In this document: positions 24,397 to 33,985 of the stretch, in pieces
Layout of the letters: each line of letters starts with the position of its first letter
Numbering within the stretch: position 1 is the stretch's first letter
Assembly: GCF_900475415.1 (NCBI RefSeq)
Contig: NZ_LS483388.1
Coordinates: forward strand, 1,474,001 to 1,538,000
DNA: 64,000 nucleotides
Direction: 5' to 3'
Source of the DNA: Streptococcus porcinus
GTDB lineage: Bacteria > Bacillota > Bacilli > Lactobacillales > Streptococcaceae
The notes under the pieces: generated by a model
What the model saw: the letters and a program-made list of their open reading frames with translations, nothing else
Database searches by the model: none
Told to the model about the DNA's origin: nothing
Program-made: the position numbers and the translations under genes

Positions 24397-25186
24397 TGGT
24401 TACCTCCTCTAATAGATAGGTTAAAACAGTTTGTTTATCTTCTAAAATGACTTTTAAACTCTCACTAAAAATGTTGATTGAAAGAACACGGGCTGGGCCA
24501 TTATTTGTCATGACTATACTACCAAAATCTGGAAATTTCTTTTTACTTTCACTATAAAAGTCATCTTCATATTGCAAGCAGCATAAAAGTCTACCACAAT
24601 AACCTAAATTTTTTCCGGAGTTCAATGACAAACTTTGATTTTTTAGCATCTTAATGGACACTGTTGGAAATTCTCCTAAAAAACTAGAACAACAAAGTGG
24701 ACGGCCACATGGTCCAATACCTCCAAAAACCTTAGCTTCTTCTCGACTATTTAACTGCTTTAACTCAATACGTGTCTTAAATAATGTCGCTAAGTCTTTT
24801 AAGAGTTGACGGAAATCCACACGTTCTTCCGCCGAAAATGTAATCATGACATAATTCCGATCTAACGGAAAAAAGATATCAATTAGCTTCATATTTAAAT
24901 GATTTTGGGCAATTAAAGCACGTACTTTGTCCTTTGATTTTTCGGCTAAATCTTTGTTAGTGACAAAAGCCTTTATATCCATTTGATTTGCTTGACGCAA
25001 AGCATGAGGCATCTCTTTGGGTAATTGGGTCTCTTTAAATTCTTTTAAAGTACGGGTAACTTGACCAAGTTGGTCTCCCTTACTACTTTGAATTACAAGC
25101 CAAGTCCCAAGTGGAAAATCTTTTTCTGATATAACATACCTTGTTACAGGCGAATCTACAAATTTAACACCTATTGTACTTGTCAT
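24386..25186 (-). CDS. ricT: PSP1-domain protein, RicT/YaaT family
   Basis: 266 residues with a PSP1 C-terminal domain. The cysteine-rich core ([12 protein letters not shown] and [13 protein letters not shown]) supplies the cysteines that in the Bacillus Ric complex help bind Fe-S clusters; there RicT works with RicA and RicF in RNA processing with RNase Y. A YlbF-family gene is also in this window (32406-32882). The overlap with holB is 4 bases and with yabA 11 bases, showing a tightly coupled operon. Whether a Ric complex forms in this organism is not shown by the sequence. Confidence 0.9.
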   Translation of the reverse strand: MTSTIGVKFVDSPVTRYVISEKDFPLGTWLVIQSSKGDQLGQVTRTLKEFKETQLPKEMPHALRQANQMDIKAFVTNKDLAEKSKDKVRALIAQNHLNMKLIDIFFPLDRNYVMITFSAEERVDFRQLLKDLATLFKTRIELKQLNSREEAKVFGGIGPCGRPLCCSSFLGEFPTVSIKMLKNQSLSLNSGKNLGYCGRLLCCLQYEDDFYSESKKKFPDFGSIVMTNNGPARVLSINIFSESLKVILEDKQTVLTYLLEEVTIGK

Positions 25187-26058
25187 GATAGCACCATGTA
25201 TTCTAATGAATTTTGAAAGGAGACATTACTCTCCCACATCTGTCTTGCTAAATAGAGCCCGTCCAGGTAATGGATTGCTTTTGGTTGATTATAATCATTG
25301 GCCAAATGATAGGTAATAAGTTTTAAAACGATATCTTGTTCTTTTTTGTCTAGCGCCGAAGTCGCTAAACGACTTACTTCTAAATATGCTTTTTCCTGAT
25401 TACTTAGTAGATTTTTTGTAAATTTTTGACTTAAAGTTATAAACTCTAAAATCTTAGAATCCTTAATGAGTTTGTCTAAGTCATCAGGGCTTTTAGCTAA
25501 TTTTGCCATTAAATCAGCTTGATTTTTCAGTAGTCCGGCTTTTTGAGCCTGCCTAGATAAATAATCTTCATTTTTAGGAAAACGAAATATCTGAGTTCTA
25601 CTTTTGATCGTGGGTAAAACTTGGTTATCATCGTTAGTCAATAAAAAGATATAAGAAGCACTTTGTGGTTCTTCAATATGCTTCAAGAGAGCATTAGCAG
25701 CATTTACATGCATTTTTTCGCAATCTCTAATAATAAAAACTTGCTGCTCCCCTTCATAACCAGTCCGAGAAAAATTTTTTAACATCTCTCGAATAGATTC
25801 TGTTTTAATAACTTGTCCAGTTGGTTCCAAAATTGTAAGGTCCTGAAACTCATTTTTTGTAATCAGTTGACAAGAACGGCATCGGCCACAAGGAAGCTTG
25901 TCTTTTAAATCCTGACAAAAGATAGCTTTTGTTAAGTATAAGGCCATCTCAAAATTTGCAAAATCACCTGAAAATAAATAAGCATGATTTAGACGCTCTT
26001 TTGCTAATATAGTTTGAAAAGATCTATAGGCTTGGGGGGCCAATTCTTCAATAGACAT
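25183..26058 (-). CDS. holB: DNA polymerase III delta' subunit
   Basis: 291 residues, clamp-loader subunit of the AAA+ family. Features: HAYLFSGD in place of a functional Walker A (GDFANFEMA, no GKT), the four-cysteine zinc site CGRCRSC with an upstream CQDL, and the sensor segment NALLKHIEEPQSASYIFLLT with SRTQIFRFP (the SRC-type arginine finger region, Cys replaced by Thr). Shorter than E. coli HolB but normal for streptococci. It lies between tmk and ricT. Confidence 0.93.
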   Translation of the reverse strand: MSIEELAPQAYRSFQTILAKERLNHAYLFSGDFANFEMALYLTKAIFCQDLKDKLPCGRCRSCQLITKNEFQDLTILEPTGQVIKTESIREMLKNFSRTGYEGEQQVFIIRDCEKMHVNAANALLKHIEEPQSASYIFLLTNDDNQVLPTIKSRTQIFRFPKNEDYLSRQAQKAGLLKNQADLMAKLAKSPDDLDKLIKDSKILEFITLSQKFTKNLLSNQEKAYLEVSRLATSALDKKEQDIVLKLITYHLANDYNQPKAIHYLDGLYLARQMWESNVSFQNSLEYMVLS

Positions 26059-26079
26059 CCAATCATCCTTTCCTTATCT

Positions 26080-26709
26080 TTAGATTTTTTCTTTGATAAT
26101 GCCAAAAGCTTGCGCAATAACGTCATCTAGAGCCTTGGAAGCATCAATCGTCACAATTCTATCAGGAGCTTCACTAGCTAGCTCTAAATACCCTTTTCGT
26201 ACTTGCTGGTGCATCTCAATTTTTTCCATATCAAGACGATTAATCTCACGCTTTTTGTTTTTTGCAATCCGAGCTAAACCAATTTCGGGACTAATATCAA
26301 AGTAAAGGGTTAAATCAGGTTTGACCCCATCTGTTGCAAAATCATTTAACCATTGAATATCCTTTTTTGAGAGTCCTCTACCTGCTCCTTGATAGGCAAC
26401 AGAGCTGTCAATGAAGCGATCTATCAGAACTATTTGGCCTTGATTTAAAGCAGGTAGTACCTTTTCAACCAAATGCTGCCTTCTGGCAGCAATATAGAGC
26501 AAGAGTTCTGTTTTAGGATCCATAGCCGTATTTTGGATATCTAAAATAACTTCTCTGATACTCTCAGCAATTGCCACTCCTCCTGGTTCTCGCGTCACTA
26601 CCATTTCAGTCTGATTTATATTTTTTAAGAGAGGAATTAGTCCCTCTATAACACTCGTTTTTCCAGCACCATCTGGCCCTTCAAATGTAATTAATTTACC
26701 TTTTGCCAT
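26080..26709 (-). CDS. tmk: Thymidylate kinase
   Basis: 209 residues. It phosphorylates dTMP to dTDP with ATP. The P-loop is [11 protein letters not shown], the DR motif is [20 protein letters not shown], and the LID region follows ([17 protein letters not shown]). Head gene of the operon tmk-holB-ricT-yabA-rsmI. AAGGAAC precedes the ATG. The acuB terminator lies just upstream and a TAAAAT -10 follows it, so the operon has its own promoter. Confidence 0.97.
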   Translation of the reverse strand: MAKGKLITFEGPDGAGKTSVIEGLIPLLKNINQTEMVVTREPGGVAIAESIREVILDIQNTAMDPKTELLLYIAARRQHLVEKVLPALNQGQIVLIDRFIDSSVAYQGAGRGLSKKDIQWLNDFATDGVKPDLTLYFDISPEIGLARIAKNKKREINRLDMEKIEMHQQVRKGYLELASEAPDRIVTIDASKALDDVIAQAFGIIKEKI

Positions 26710-26762
26710 ATCTGTTCCTTTTCATTTCTGTTACTATTTTACCAAAATTTAAACAAAAAAAC

Positions 26763-26783
26763 ACTGCCTTTCGTCAAGGCAGT
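26763..26783 (-). terminator. Terminator after acuB
   Basis: ACTGCCTT (26763-26770) pairs with AAGGCAGT (26776-26783), followed on the minus strand by GTTTTTTTG. It ends the liv/acuB transcription. Confidence 0.9.
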
Positions 26784-26789
26784 AAAAGA

Positions 26790-27452
26790 TTAGTCTAGGT
26801 TTGCTTTAAGATGGGTTGCCTCTACTGAAATAACTGTCACACCTGTAGCTTGTAATTTTTCAGTTAAGATAGACCGATCTATATTTCCATCAATTTGGAG
26901 TTCCACAACTGTTTTGCCTGTAGCTCGTGTATCAGCGACAATACGACCAATATTAAGATTTGCTTTAGAAATAGATTCTGCTACTTTAGCTAAGACTCCA
27001 ACAACATTATCAGCCTCTAAAACAACACGTACTCCTTCAGTTCCATAACCAGAAACATGAAGAAAGGCTTTAAAAACATCTCGGTCTGTAATAATCCCAC
27101 AGAGTTGATGATTATCAAGAACTGGTAATACACCAATTTTATGCTCTAGCATTAAATAAATAGCATCTTCGAGACTAGCTTCTGGTGTGATCGTTATCAC
27201 TTTTTTTAACATGATATCCTTAATTTTTGTTTTATTAAGGAGATAATTCATTTCGTAAATAGATAAACTGGTCGCTTTTGACGGTGTTGCTTCAGCCATA
27301 GTCCCTGCAGTGACAAGACCAACTAACCTATCATCTTCCATAACAGGAAGTCTTCGAATACCTTGATCTCGCATAATATCAGCAGCCTGAGCCACACCTG
27401 TATTGGGTGTAATAGTGACGACATCTTTTGTCATATAATCTTTAACAGCCAT
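26790..27452 (-). CDS. acuB: CBS-pair plus ACT domain protein, AcuB-like
   Basis: 220 residues: two CBS domains (about 1-60 and 75-135) that normally bind adenine nucleotides, then an ACT domain (about 142-215) of the type that binds amino acids. It resembles Bacillus AcuB, named after acetoin utilisation, but its actual role is unclear. It is encoded 58 bases after livF with no terminator between. An ACT/CBS sensor co-expressed with a branched-chain amino-acid importer suggests a link to amino-acid or energy sensing; this is inference. Confidence 0.85.
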   Translation of the reverse strand: MAVKDYMTKDVVTITPNTGVAQAADIMRDQGIRRLPVMEDDRLVGLVTAGTMAEATPSKATSLSIYEMNYLLNKTKIKDIMLKKVITITPEASLEDAIYLMLEHKIGVLPVLDNHQLCGIITDRDVFKAFLHVSGYGTEGVRVVLEADNVVGVLAKVAESISKANLNIGRIVADTRATGKTVVELQIDGNIDRSILTEKLQATGVTVISVEATHLKANLD

Positions 27453-27510
27453 AACAACTCCTCATAATCTCTTTTTTATTTAGATAACATATCTTAGGTG
27501 ATTTACCATT

Positions 27511-28221
27511 CTAACCGCCTAGGTAAGCTTTTTTTACTTGATCTGATTCTAACAATTCTGAACCTGAACCAGATAAAACTACTTTTCCAGTTTCCAAAAC
27601 ATAGGCCCGATCAGCTATTGATAAGGCCTTATTGGCATTTTGCTCAATCAACAAGACAGTCATTCCCTGTTTTTGAATATCTTGGATAATATCAAAAATT
27701 TCATTAATAAAAATAGGTGCTAATCCCATAGAAGGCTCATCTAAAAGTAACAATTTGGGTTTACTCATCAAGGCTCTTCCCATTGCAAGCATCTGTTGTT
27801 CCCCACCAGATAAAGTGGCGGCATCTTGATTTTTACGTTCTTCGAGACGTGGAAAACGGTCAAAAATCATTTTTAAAGTTCGTTGATTTTCTGTCTTATC
27901 CTTTATCAAGAAAGCTCCCATCTCTAAATTTTCCATCACCGTTAATCCAGCAAAGACATGCCGACCTTCTGGCACTTGAGATAAATCTTGGGCTACAATT
28001 TTTCGTGCTGGTAACTTCTCAATGGATTGACCTAAAAAAGAGATGTTACCCTTACTGGGCTTGATCAAACCAGAGATAGTACGTAAAATGGAAGTTTTTC
28101 CTGCTCCATTTGCTCCAATAAGAGTAACAACTTCTCCTTCTTCAACAGTAAAAGAAATGTCTTTAACAGCCTCAATTGCACCATAATTTATTGATAAGTC
28201 TTCAACTGATAACATAGGCAT
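27511..28221 (-). CDS. livF: Branched-chain amino-acid ABC transporter ATPase LivF
   Basis: 236 residues; ABC ATPase of the LivF subfamily. Walker A is IGANGAGKTS, the signature LSGGEQQMLAMGRAL, Walker B LLLLDEPSMGLAP, followed by the LivF-type VLLIEQNA switch. The start overlaps the livG stop (TAATG) with GGAGGAG before it. Last transporter gene of the livKHMGF set. Confidence 0.94.
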   Translation of the reverse strand: MPMLSVEDLSINYGAIEAVKDISFTVEEGEVVTLIGANGAGKTSILRTISGLIKPSKGNISFLGQSIEKLPARKIVAQDLSQVPEGRHVFAGLTVMENLEMGAFLIKDKTENQRTLKMIFDRFPRLEERKNQDAATLSGGEQQMLAMGRALMSKPKLLLLDEPSMGLAPIFINEIFDIIQDIQKQGMTVLLIEQNANKALSIADRAYVLETGKVVLSGSGSELLESDQVKKAYLGG

Positions 28222-28985
28222 TACAGTTCTCCTCCTAAATAGGCTTCGATGACCCGTTTATTATTTTTAATCTCTTGCGGCGTCCCATGAGCAATCAAAC
28301 GACCATATTCTAAAACATAAATTCTTTCTGTTACTTCCATTACTAAACTCATGTCGTGTTCTATTAAGATGATCGTAATACCAAAATCATTTTTAATTTG
28401 ACGAATTAATGCTGTTAATTCTGCTGTTTCTTGAGGATTCATTCCAGCTGCTGGTTCATCTAAAAATAAAATTTTGGGTTTAGTGGCTAATGCTCGCACA
28501 ATCTCAAGACGTCGCTGCTGCCCATAAGGAAGGTTTTTAGCTAAGGTATTAGCTTCTTGGTCTAATTTAAAAATTGCTAAGAGCTTAAGAGCTTTTTCTT
28601 TTAGCTCAGCCTCTTTTTTATAATAACTTGGTAAGCGTAAGATACTTGCTAAAAGATTATCTTTTTCCTGATTGGCTAAGCCAATTAAGACATTATCAAG
28701 TACTGACATATCTTTAAAAAGACGAATATTTTGGAATGTGCGTGATAAGCCAAGAGCAGCAATTTTATAGGGAGCTTTTCCATTCAGTAAAGTTCCATCT
28801 AAGGTTACTGTCCCCTCACTCCGAAGGTAAACTCCCGTCAAAAGATTGAATAATGTGGTTTTTCCTGCTCCATTTGGACCAATTAATCCTACTAGTTCTC
28901 CTTGGTTTAATTCCATCGTGACATCACCAACAGCCGTCAAACCACCAAAATTTTTGGTTAAATGATTAACTTCAAGAAGTGCCAT
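28221..28985 (-). CDS. livG: Branched-chain amino-acid ABC transporter ATPase LivG
   Basis: 254 residues; ABC ATPase of the LivG subfamily, with Walker A IGPNGAGKTT, the LivG hallmark LSRTFQNIRLF in the Q-loop region, an atypical signature NLPYGQQRRLEIVRAL, Walker B ILFLDEPAAGMNPQE and IILIEHDM. It starts at the base preceding the livM stop region. It energises import together with LivF. Confidence 0.94.
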   Translation of the reverse strand: MALLEVNHLTKNFGGLTAVGDVTMELNQGELVGLIGPNGAGKTTLFNLLTGVYLRSEGTVTLDGTLLNGKAPYKIAALGLSRTFQNIRLFKDMSVLDNVLIGLANQEKDNLLASILRLPSYYKKEAELKEKALKLLAIFKLDQEANTLAKNLPYGQQRRLEIVRALATKPKILFLDEPAAGMNPQETAELTALIRQIKNDFGITIILIEHDMSLVMEVTERIYVLEYGRLIAHGTPQEIKNNKRVIEAYLGGEL

Positions 28986-29939
28986 TTATTTGCCCTCCTT
29001 CTTTTTGTCAAAAAATAAGCCTGATAAGACAAGTTCTTTAGTTCCCATAAGACCACCAGGTTTGAAAACCATTACTAAGATTAAAGCTATAGAATAAATA
29101 ATCATCCGAATATCGGAGAAACTTTGTAAATACATATTAAGTACTCCTAAGACAATAGCAGCAAGGATCGTACCTGTCATTGATCCCAAACCTCCTAGTA
29201 CCGCAATAATCAAGTAATCAATAGACCGCATAATGGTGAAATCTTTAGGGACAACCGTTCCAATATAACCAACGTATAAAGAACCTGCAATACTTGCTGT
29301 CATCGCAGCAAAAGCGAAGGTTAAAACTTTTATTTTCGTCGTATTAACACCCATTGATTCTGCAGCAATCTCATTTTCACGAACCGAGATAACTTGACGA
29401 CCAACTGACGAACGTAAGAAATTGAGCATTGCCACTGCAATAAAAACTACAAAGACAAACACAACCGGCCACGTACTATAACGCAAGATTCCTGTCAATC
29501 CAGCTGCACCATTTGTAATATCTCCTCCGTTAACTATTGCAATACGAATAATTTCGGCAACACCCAAGGTCGCAATGGCTAAATAATCACCTTTAAGCCG
29601 TAGAGTTGGGAAGCCAACTATAATTGCAAGTACGCCCGCTACCAAAACACCTAATAACATGGAAATATAAAACCCGAGATAAGTTGGCATATAATTAGTG
29701 AAAATAGCTGTAGCATAGGCCCCAATTGCCATAAAACCTGCTTGACCTAACGGAAACTGGCCTGAAAAACCAAGAACTAGATTGGTCCCCATAGCCATAA
29801 TAATTGAAATACCAATTCCCATTAGAATTTGTACATGATAAGGACCAAGTAAACCACCGTTAATTAAAAAACTAAGGGCAAGAAAAAGACAGGTCATCAT
29901 AATCAACCAAGTTCCAAGGGATTTTTTATTTTTTCTCAT
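28986..29939 (-). CDS. livM: Branched-chain amino-acid ABC permease LivM
   Basis: 317 residues, about eight to ten membrane segments. Family motifs: LGFSGQFPLGQAGFMAIGAY near the N-terminus, GFPTLRLKGDYLAIATLGVAEI, and the cytoplasmic EAA-like loop SVRENEIAAESMGVNT. Forms the channel with LivH. Two bases separate it from livH. Confidence 0.94.
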   Translation of the reverse strand: MRKNKKSLGTWLIMMTCLFLALSFLINGGLLGPYHVQILMGIGISIIMAMGTNLVLGFSGQFPLGQAGFMAIGAYATAIFTNYMPTYLGFYISMLLGVLVAGVLAIIVGFPTLRLKGDYLAIATLGVAEIIRIAIVNGGDITNGAAGLTGILRYSTWPVVFVFVVFIAVAMLNFLRSSVGRQVISVRENEIAAESMGVNTTKIKVLTFAFAAMTASIAGSLYVGYIGTVVPKDFTIMRSIDYLIIAVLGGLGSMTGTILAAIVLGVLNMYLQSFSDIRMIIYSIALILVMVFKPGGLMGTKELVLSGLFFDKKKEGK

Positions 29940-29941
29940 CC

Positions 29942-30811
29942 TTATACCTTTTCCTTTACATTTTTTCCTAATAGCCCAGCTGGTCTTATTAATAAAATCA
30001 GAATCAAGACGGCGTAAACAATAGCATCACGATAACTTGAGAAGCCAATGGAAACCGAAATAGTCTCAATAAGACCAATCATGAAACCTCCCAAGGCAGC
30101 GCCTGGTATAATCCCAATTCCACCTAAAACGGCAGCAACAAAAGCTTTAATTCCTGGCGTCATCCCCATCAAAGGATTAATCGAATTATAATATAAACCG
30201 ATTAAAACCCCTGCTGCTCCAGCTAATGCAGAGCCAAGGGCAAAAGTGAAACTGATGGTGGAGTTGACATTAATTCCCATTAATTGGGCAGCATCACTGT
30301 CAACAGACACCGCGCGCATTGCTTTTCCCATTTTGGTCTTTTTAACAACGAACTGTAAACTAATCATTAAAAGGAGTGAAACCACTAGAATAATAATTTG
30401 GACATTGCTGATGCTTACCGGACCTAGTGAATATTTAACCGTTTTTAAAGCTTGAGGGAAAGCTCTAGCTTCTGCCCCGACGAGATAAACCATTCCATAC
30501 TCCAAGAGAAACGATACCCCGATAGCAGTAATGAGTGCCGCAATCCGGGTAGATTGACGTAAGGGACGATAGGCTAAAAATTCAATCAACATACCTAAGC
30601 AAGCTGTAATCACCATCGTTAGTAAGAGAGCTACAAAGATATTGAGATGAAAAACATTAATTAAGTAATAACCTATAAAAGCGCCCATCATGAACAAATC
30701 GCCATGTGCGAAGTTTATTAATTTGATAATACCATAAACCATGGTGTAACCCAAGGCCAAAAGGGCATAGACACTGCCCAAAATCAGGCCGTTAACAAGT
30801 TGTTGAAGCAT
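29942..30811 (-). CDS. livH: Branched-chain amino-acid ABC permease LivH
   Basis: 289 residues, about eight membrane segments. It begins QQLVNGLILGSVYALLALGY, the family start, followed by INFAHGDLFMMGAF and the cytoplasmic loop MRAVSVDSDAAQLMGINVN. It is 42 bases downstream of livK, so the binding protein and permeases are one operon. Confidence 0.95.
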   Translation of the reverse strand: MLQQLVNGLILGSVYALLALGYTMVYGIIKLINFAHGDLFMMGAFIGYYLINVFHLNIFVALLLTMVITACLGMLIEFLAYRPLRQSTRIAALITAIGVSFLLEYGMVYLVGAEARAFPQALKTVKYSLGPVSISNVQIIILVVSLLLMISLQFVVKKTKMGKAMRAVSVDSDAAQLMGINVNSTISFTFALGSALAGAAGVLIGLYYNSINPLMGMTPGIKAFVAAVLGGIGIIPGAALGGFMIGLIETISVSIGFSSYRDAIVYAVLILILLIRPAGLLGKNVKEKV

Positions 30812-30853
30812 TTATTTACCAATCTTTCTACATTTCTTAAACAGTCTTTTTTC

Positions 30854-32026
30854 TTATTTTGCCGCAATAACGGTTGCTGAACTTTCTTTCCCCTTGGTTA
30901 AACCAATGACTGTCACAGATTTGATAGGGTTGTGTTTGTGGTCAATAGTCATCGTTCCAGTAACACCTTCAAATTGCTTTAATGCCGCAATCCCTTTAGA
31001 AATATCTTTCGAGGTTTTTGCTCCTTTAGCAGCCTCTGCTACCATGTACACAGAATCATAGGCTAAGGCCGCAAACATTGATGGTTCTTTGCCATATTTC
31101 TTTTTATAATGTTTAGCAAAAGTGGCCGCTTTTTTAGATATGGATGCAGAATAACCAGAAAGATAATAAACATCTGTAACATTATCTTTTCCGCCAAGTT
31201 CAACTAACTTAGCATCAGCAAAGCCATCAGGACCTACAATGGGTACTTTTATCCCCATTTCACGCGCCTGCTTAATAATAGTTCCAGTTTCTTGATAATA
31301 ACCCGGCATAATGACAGCATCATAATCTTGATTTTTTATTTTTGTCAATGCTGATTGGAAATCCGTATCCCCTGACTGATAGGTAGACTCAGAAACAATT
31401 TTACCCTTGTAAACACGTTTAAATCGTTTGGCAATGCCTTTTGCGTAGTCACTAGAGTTATCATAAAAGAGAGCCACTTTTTTAGCTTTTAAATGATCGC
31501 TGGCAAATGTTGACAAAACATCTCCTTGATAAGAATCAATAAAAGTTGTTCGGTAGATATAATCGTACGTTTTTCCGTCTTTTGCAATCGTTAAGTCATC
31601 TTGCGTCCCAGAAGGCGTAATCAACGGTACTGCTGCTTGTGTGGCATTAGGTGATGCTGCTGCTGCCGCTCCTGAAGTAGATGGTCCGATAATGACATTA
31701 ACGTTATTTTGCGTTGCCAAGCTAGTCGTTACAGTAGCAGACTCAGCATTTTCTGATTTGTTATCTTTCGAAATGACTTCTATCTTTTTACCATTGATGC
31801 CGCCAGCTTTATTAATTTCAGCAACAGCCATCATTGCCCCAACTTTTTCTGCACTGCCATAAGCAGAAACTGGTCCTGTCAGCTCCAAGTTTAGGCCAAT
31901 TTTCACCGTTTTCTCAATTTTGGTTCCTTCAGCATTTGATGTACTACTGGGGGGAGCCGCATCACAAGCTGCTAATGAAAATAAAGCGAGTCCTGTGCCT
32001 ATTGTGGCAAAAATTTTCTTTTGCAT
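30854..32026 (-). CDS. livK: Branched-chain amino-acid-binding lipoprotein
   Basis: 390 residues. A signal peptide ends in the lipobox SLAAC (Cys21), so it is anchored to the outer face of the membrane. The mature part is a type I periplasmic-binding fold (KTVKIGLNLELTGPVSAYG start; GPSTSGAAAAASPNATQA; AYDSVYMVAEA) that binds leucine, isoleucine, valine or a related amino acid. Head of livKHMGF with a good promoter 60 bases upstream. GAGGAAA precedes the ATG. Confidence 0.94.
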   Translation of the reverse strand: MQKKIFATIGTGLALFSLAACDAAPPSSTSNAEGTKIEKTVKIGLNLELTGPVSAYGSAEKVGAMMAVAEINKAGGINGKKIEVISKDNKSENAESATVTTSLATQNNVNVIIGPSTSGAAAAASPNATQAAVPLITPSGTQDDLTIAKDGKTYDYIYRTTFIDSYQGDVLSTFASDHLKAKKVALFYDNSSDYAKGIAKRFKRVYKGKIVSESTYQSGDTDFQSALTKIKNQDYDAVIMPGYYQETGTIIKQAREMGIKVPIVGPDGFADAKLVELGGKDNVTDVYYLSGYSASISKKAATFAKHYKKKYGKEPSMFAALAYDSVYMVAEAAKGAKTSKDISKGIAALKQFEGVTGTMTIDHKHNPIKSVTVIGLTKGKESSATVIAAK

Positions 32027-32065
32027 AAATCATTTCCTCATCTAGTCTAAAGTAATATGTATCTA

Positions 32066-32094
32066 AGAATACAGAATTATCAGAAAATTGTCAA
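32066..32094 (-). promoter_or_regulatory. Promoter of the liv operon
   Basis: Minus strand TTGACA (32089-32094), 17 bases, TATTCT (32066-32071). Confidence 0.75.
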
Positions 32095-32123
32095 TAGTTT
32101 AAACTGGTTTTTAATGTAAAAAA

Positions 32124-32146
32124 GGCTAGGACATTAATTCCTAGCC
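32124..32146 (-). terminator. Terminator after ylbG
   Basis: GGCTAGGA (32124-32131) pairs with TCCTAGCC (32139-32146) around 7 bases, followed on the minus strand by TTTTTTA. It separates ylbFG from the liv promoter. Confidence 0.88.
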
Positions 32147-32187
32147 ACTTAGCCTCTTTAAGAAACGATACTCTTTATTAAATTGTT

Positions 32188-32436
32188 TTAACGGTAAAGA
32201 TTTCCTACAAAGTCACGATCAATGGCATCAAGCTCAGAGAGTTTAACTTCTTTAACAAATTTCAATTTGCTAATATCTTTAACTTTGTCAGCAAGTTCTT
32301 CCTTATTAACATATAGAATAATATAGCGTGATTTTCTTGAATGGTAATGACAATCACCAAATTTTTGAATCTTACGGGCATCACGATTGTAATAAAGGTA
32401 GACGATTATTCCAACTCTACTTTGTCTTTCAAACAT
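32188..32436 (-). CDS. ylbG: YlbG-family protein (DUF2129)
   Basis: 82 residues, a small basic protein of the DUF2129/YlbG family found throughout Firmicutes next to ylbF. Conserved [17 protein letters not shown] and the [19 protein letters not shown] centre. Function unknown. Its ATG lies 31 bases inside the end of ylbF, so translation is probably coupled. Confidence 0.85.
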   Translation of the reverse strand: MFERQSRVGIIVYLYYNRDARKIQKFGDCHYHSRKSRYIILYVNKEELADKVKDISKLKFVKEVKLSELDAIDRDFVGNLYR

Positions 32437-32882
32437 GCGCTATTTCCTTCTTTTATATTTCGATAAATTCCTTTTGCAATTCTTTCTCGTCGTTCAGCTA
32501 ATGGTAACCCTGTATCAATAAAGATAGTTGAAGACACAATTTCAGCAATGCTCTTTGCAATCTCTGCTAAAATTGTTTGTAAATCAACCTCTGCAATTCG
32601 CAATGCAACCACTTTAGGGTGTAAATCAAGCTCTCTCTTTTTACGCAAGATTTCTTTATTAATGGATTTACTGTCGGGACGATACCTTAAGTAGTCTTTT
32701 TGATCTGCTACATCAGTGAGTAATCTCTGAAACTGTTCAATTTCGTATTGCAGTTGCTGGTCTTTTTTAAACTCATTGTAGACTTTTCGATAAGTTTGAA
32801 ATTCCCCTGTTTTCTTAATATCTTCTATTAAATGGTCAATAGCGTCTTCAATAGCAAATAGATCTTCGTTAATGACTAACAT
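32406..32882 (-). CDS. ylbF: YlbF-family protein (RicF-like)
   Basis: 158 residues, mostly helical. The N-terminal ~115 residues match the YlbF/YmcA fold ([33 protein letters not shown]); the last ~40 residues extend past it. In Bacillus, YlbF (RicF) forms the Ric complex with RicA and RicT, and a RicT-like protein is encoded at 24386-25186. The start has no Shine-Dalgarno: a TGATATAAT extended -10 ends only 6 bases before the ATG, so the mRNA may be leaderless. Its 3' end overlaps ylbG. Confidence 0.85.
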   Translation of the reverse strand: MLVINEDLFAIEDAIDHLIEDIKKTGEFQTYRKVYNEFKKDQQLQYEIEQFQRLLTDVADQKDYLRYRPDSKSINKEILRKKRELDLHPKVVALRIAEVDLQTILAEIAKSIAEIVSSTIFIDTGLPLAERRERIAKGIYRNIKEGNSACLKDKVELE

Positions 32883-32888
32883 AAAATG

Positions 32889-32897
32889 ATTATATCA
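32889..32897 (-). promoter_or_regulatory. Extended -10 placing +1 at the ylbF ATG
   Basis: TGATATAAT on the minus strand, with six bases (CATTTT) between the -10 and the ATG at 32882. The -35 region is poor (ATGGTA). The rest of 32898-33130 is AT-rich and contains a weak 7-bp hairpin (32974-32991), but no gene. Confidence 0.5.
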
Positions 32898-33130
32898 TAA
32901 ACCAGAGCTAATACCATGTTTTTATGAATTAAAATCATCCTCACCATCCATAACCATATTTAAAAAAAGTCTTTACCTTTCTAAAAAGGTAGCCTTTCCC
33001 TAATTTTTACCCACCGCATTCTAGATAGATCTTTATGGTATTATAACTTGGCTTTCGACTTTTTTATATTCCTAGATAGCAGAATAGTATCAATACTTAT
33101 AAATTGCTAGAAAAATCACTTCAATTTAAA

Positions 33131-33163
33131 AAAAGAACCGAAAACAGTTATTTCGGTTCTTTT
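33131..33163 (-). terminator. Terminator after clpP
   Basis: AAAAGAACCGAAA (33131-33143) pairs with TTTCGGTTCTTTT (33151-33163); a T-run continues on the minus strand. Confidence 0.9.
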
Positions 33164-33169
33164 ATTAGT

Positions 33170-33772
33170 TTATTTTAATTCATTATTTTCCATAATTTCA
33201 TCAATGAAGCCATATTCTAAAGTCTCTTTGGCATCCATCCAGTAGTCACGTTCTGCATCTTTATGAATTTGTTTAATCGTCTTACCAGAATTATCAGCAA
33301 GGATTTTTTCAAGACGTTTCCGTGTTTTTAACAACTGTTCAGCAACAATTGCCATATCCGTTTGTTGCGTACCACTGCCAGCACCACCCATCGGTTGATG
33401 AATTAAGTATTCAGCATTTGGTAGCATGAATCGTTTGCCTTTGGCACCTGATGATGCAATGATAGTTCCCATTGAGGCAGCCATACCCATTACAATAGTT
33501 TGAACATCTGATTTAATAAAGTTCATAGTATCAACAATTGCTAGACCAGCTGAAACTGAACCTCCAGGTGTATTTACATAGAGGTAAATATCTTTAGTAT
33601 TATCTTGCGCGTCCAAAAATAACAATTGTGCAATAATAGAATTTGCCATATTATCTTCAACTGGTCCAGTCAGCATAATAATACGGTCTTTTAGGAGACG
33701 TGAATAGATATCATAAGAACGTTCTCCTCGACTTGTTTGTTCAATAACTACAGGAATCATAGTATTCTCCAA
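33170..33772 (-). CDS. clpP: ATP-dependent Clp protease proteolytic subunit
   Basis: 200 residues; the serine peptidase that forms the double-heptamer chamber served by ClpX, ClpC, ClpE and related ATPases. Catalytic set: Ser near 100 in MGMAASMG, His near 125 in [10 protein letters not shown], and Asp in the DRDYWM region ([10 protein letters not shown]). [14 protein letters not shown] is the oxyanion-side motif. A consensus CtsR operator overlaps its promoter, so heat and other protein-damaging stress should induce it. Single-gene unit with its own terminator. Confidence 0.98.
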   Translation of the reverse strand: MENTMIPVVIEQTSRGERSYDIYSRLLKDRIIMLTGPVEDNMANSIIAQLLFLDAQDNTKDIYLYVNTPGGSVSAGLAIVDTMNFIKSDVQTIVMGMAASMGTIIASSGAKGKRFMLPNAEYLIHQPMGGAGSGTQQTDMAIVAEQLLKTRKRLEKILADNSGKTIKQIHKDAERDYWMDAKETLEYGFIDEIMENNELK

Positions 33773-33834
33773 TCTAAATAAAATATCTATTAATATATAA
33801 GTCTCAATAGATTTATCTTTTAATGACTGTCCTC

Positions 33835-33863
33835 ATTATAATCTATTGGTCAAATAAGGTCAA
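33835..33863 (-). promoter_or_regulatory. clpP promoter
   Basis: Minus strand TTGACC (33858-33863), 17 bases, TATAAT (33835-33840). Confidence 0.82.
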
Positions 33864-33864
33864 A
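33848..33864 (+). promoter_or_regulatory. CtsR operator of clpP
   Basis: GGTCAAA-TAA-GGTCAAA: two perfect CtsR heptads with a 3-base gap, covering the -35 and half the spacer of the clpP promoter. Confidence 0.92.
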
Positions 33865-33985
33865 TAATAACTTTCCTTTTGAAAAAACTTTCCAGTCCTT
33901 ACTAGAAAGCCTTCTCTCATATTAGCAAAGATCGTTGTTAGAAAATTATTCATGAGCTTGAGTTGAATCAAAGCATTTGGAACTT

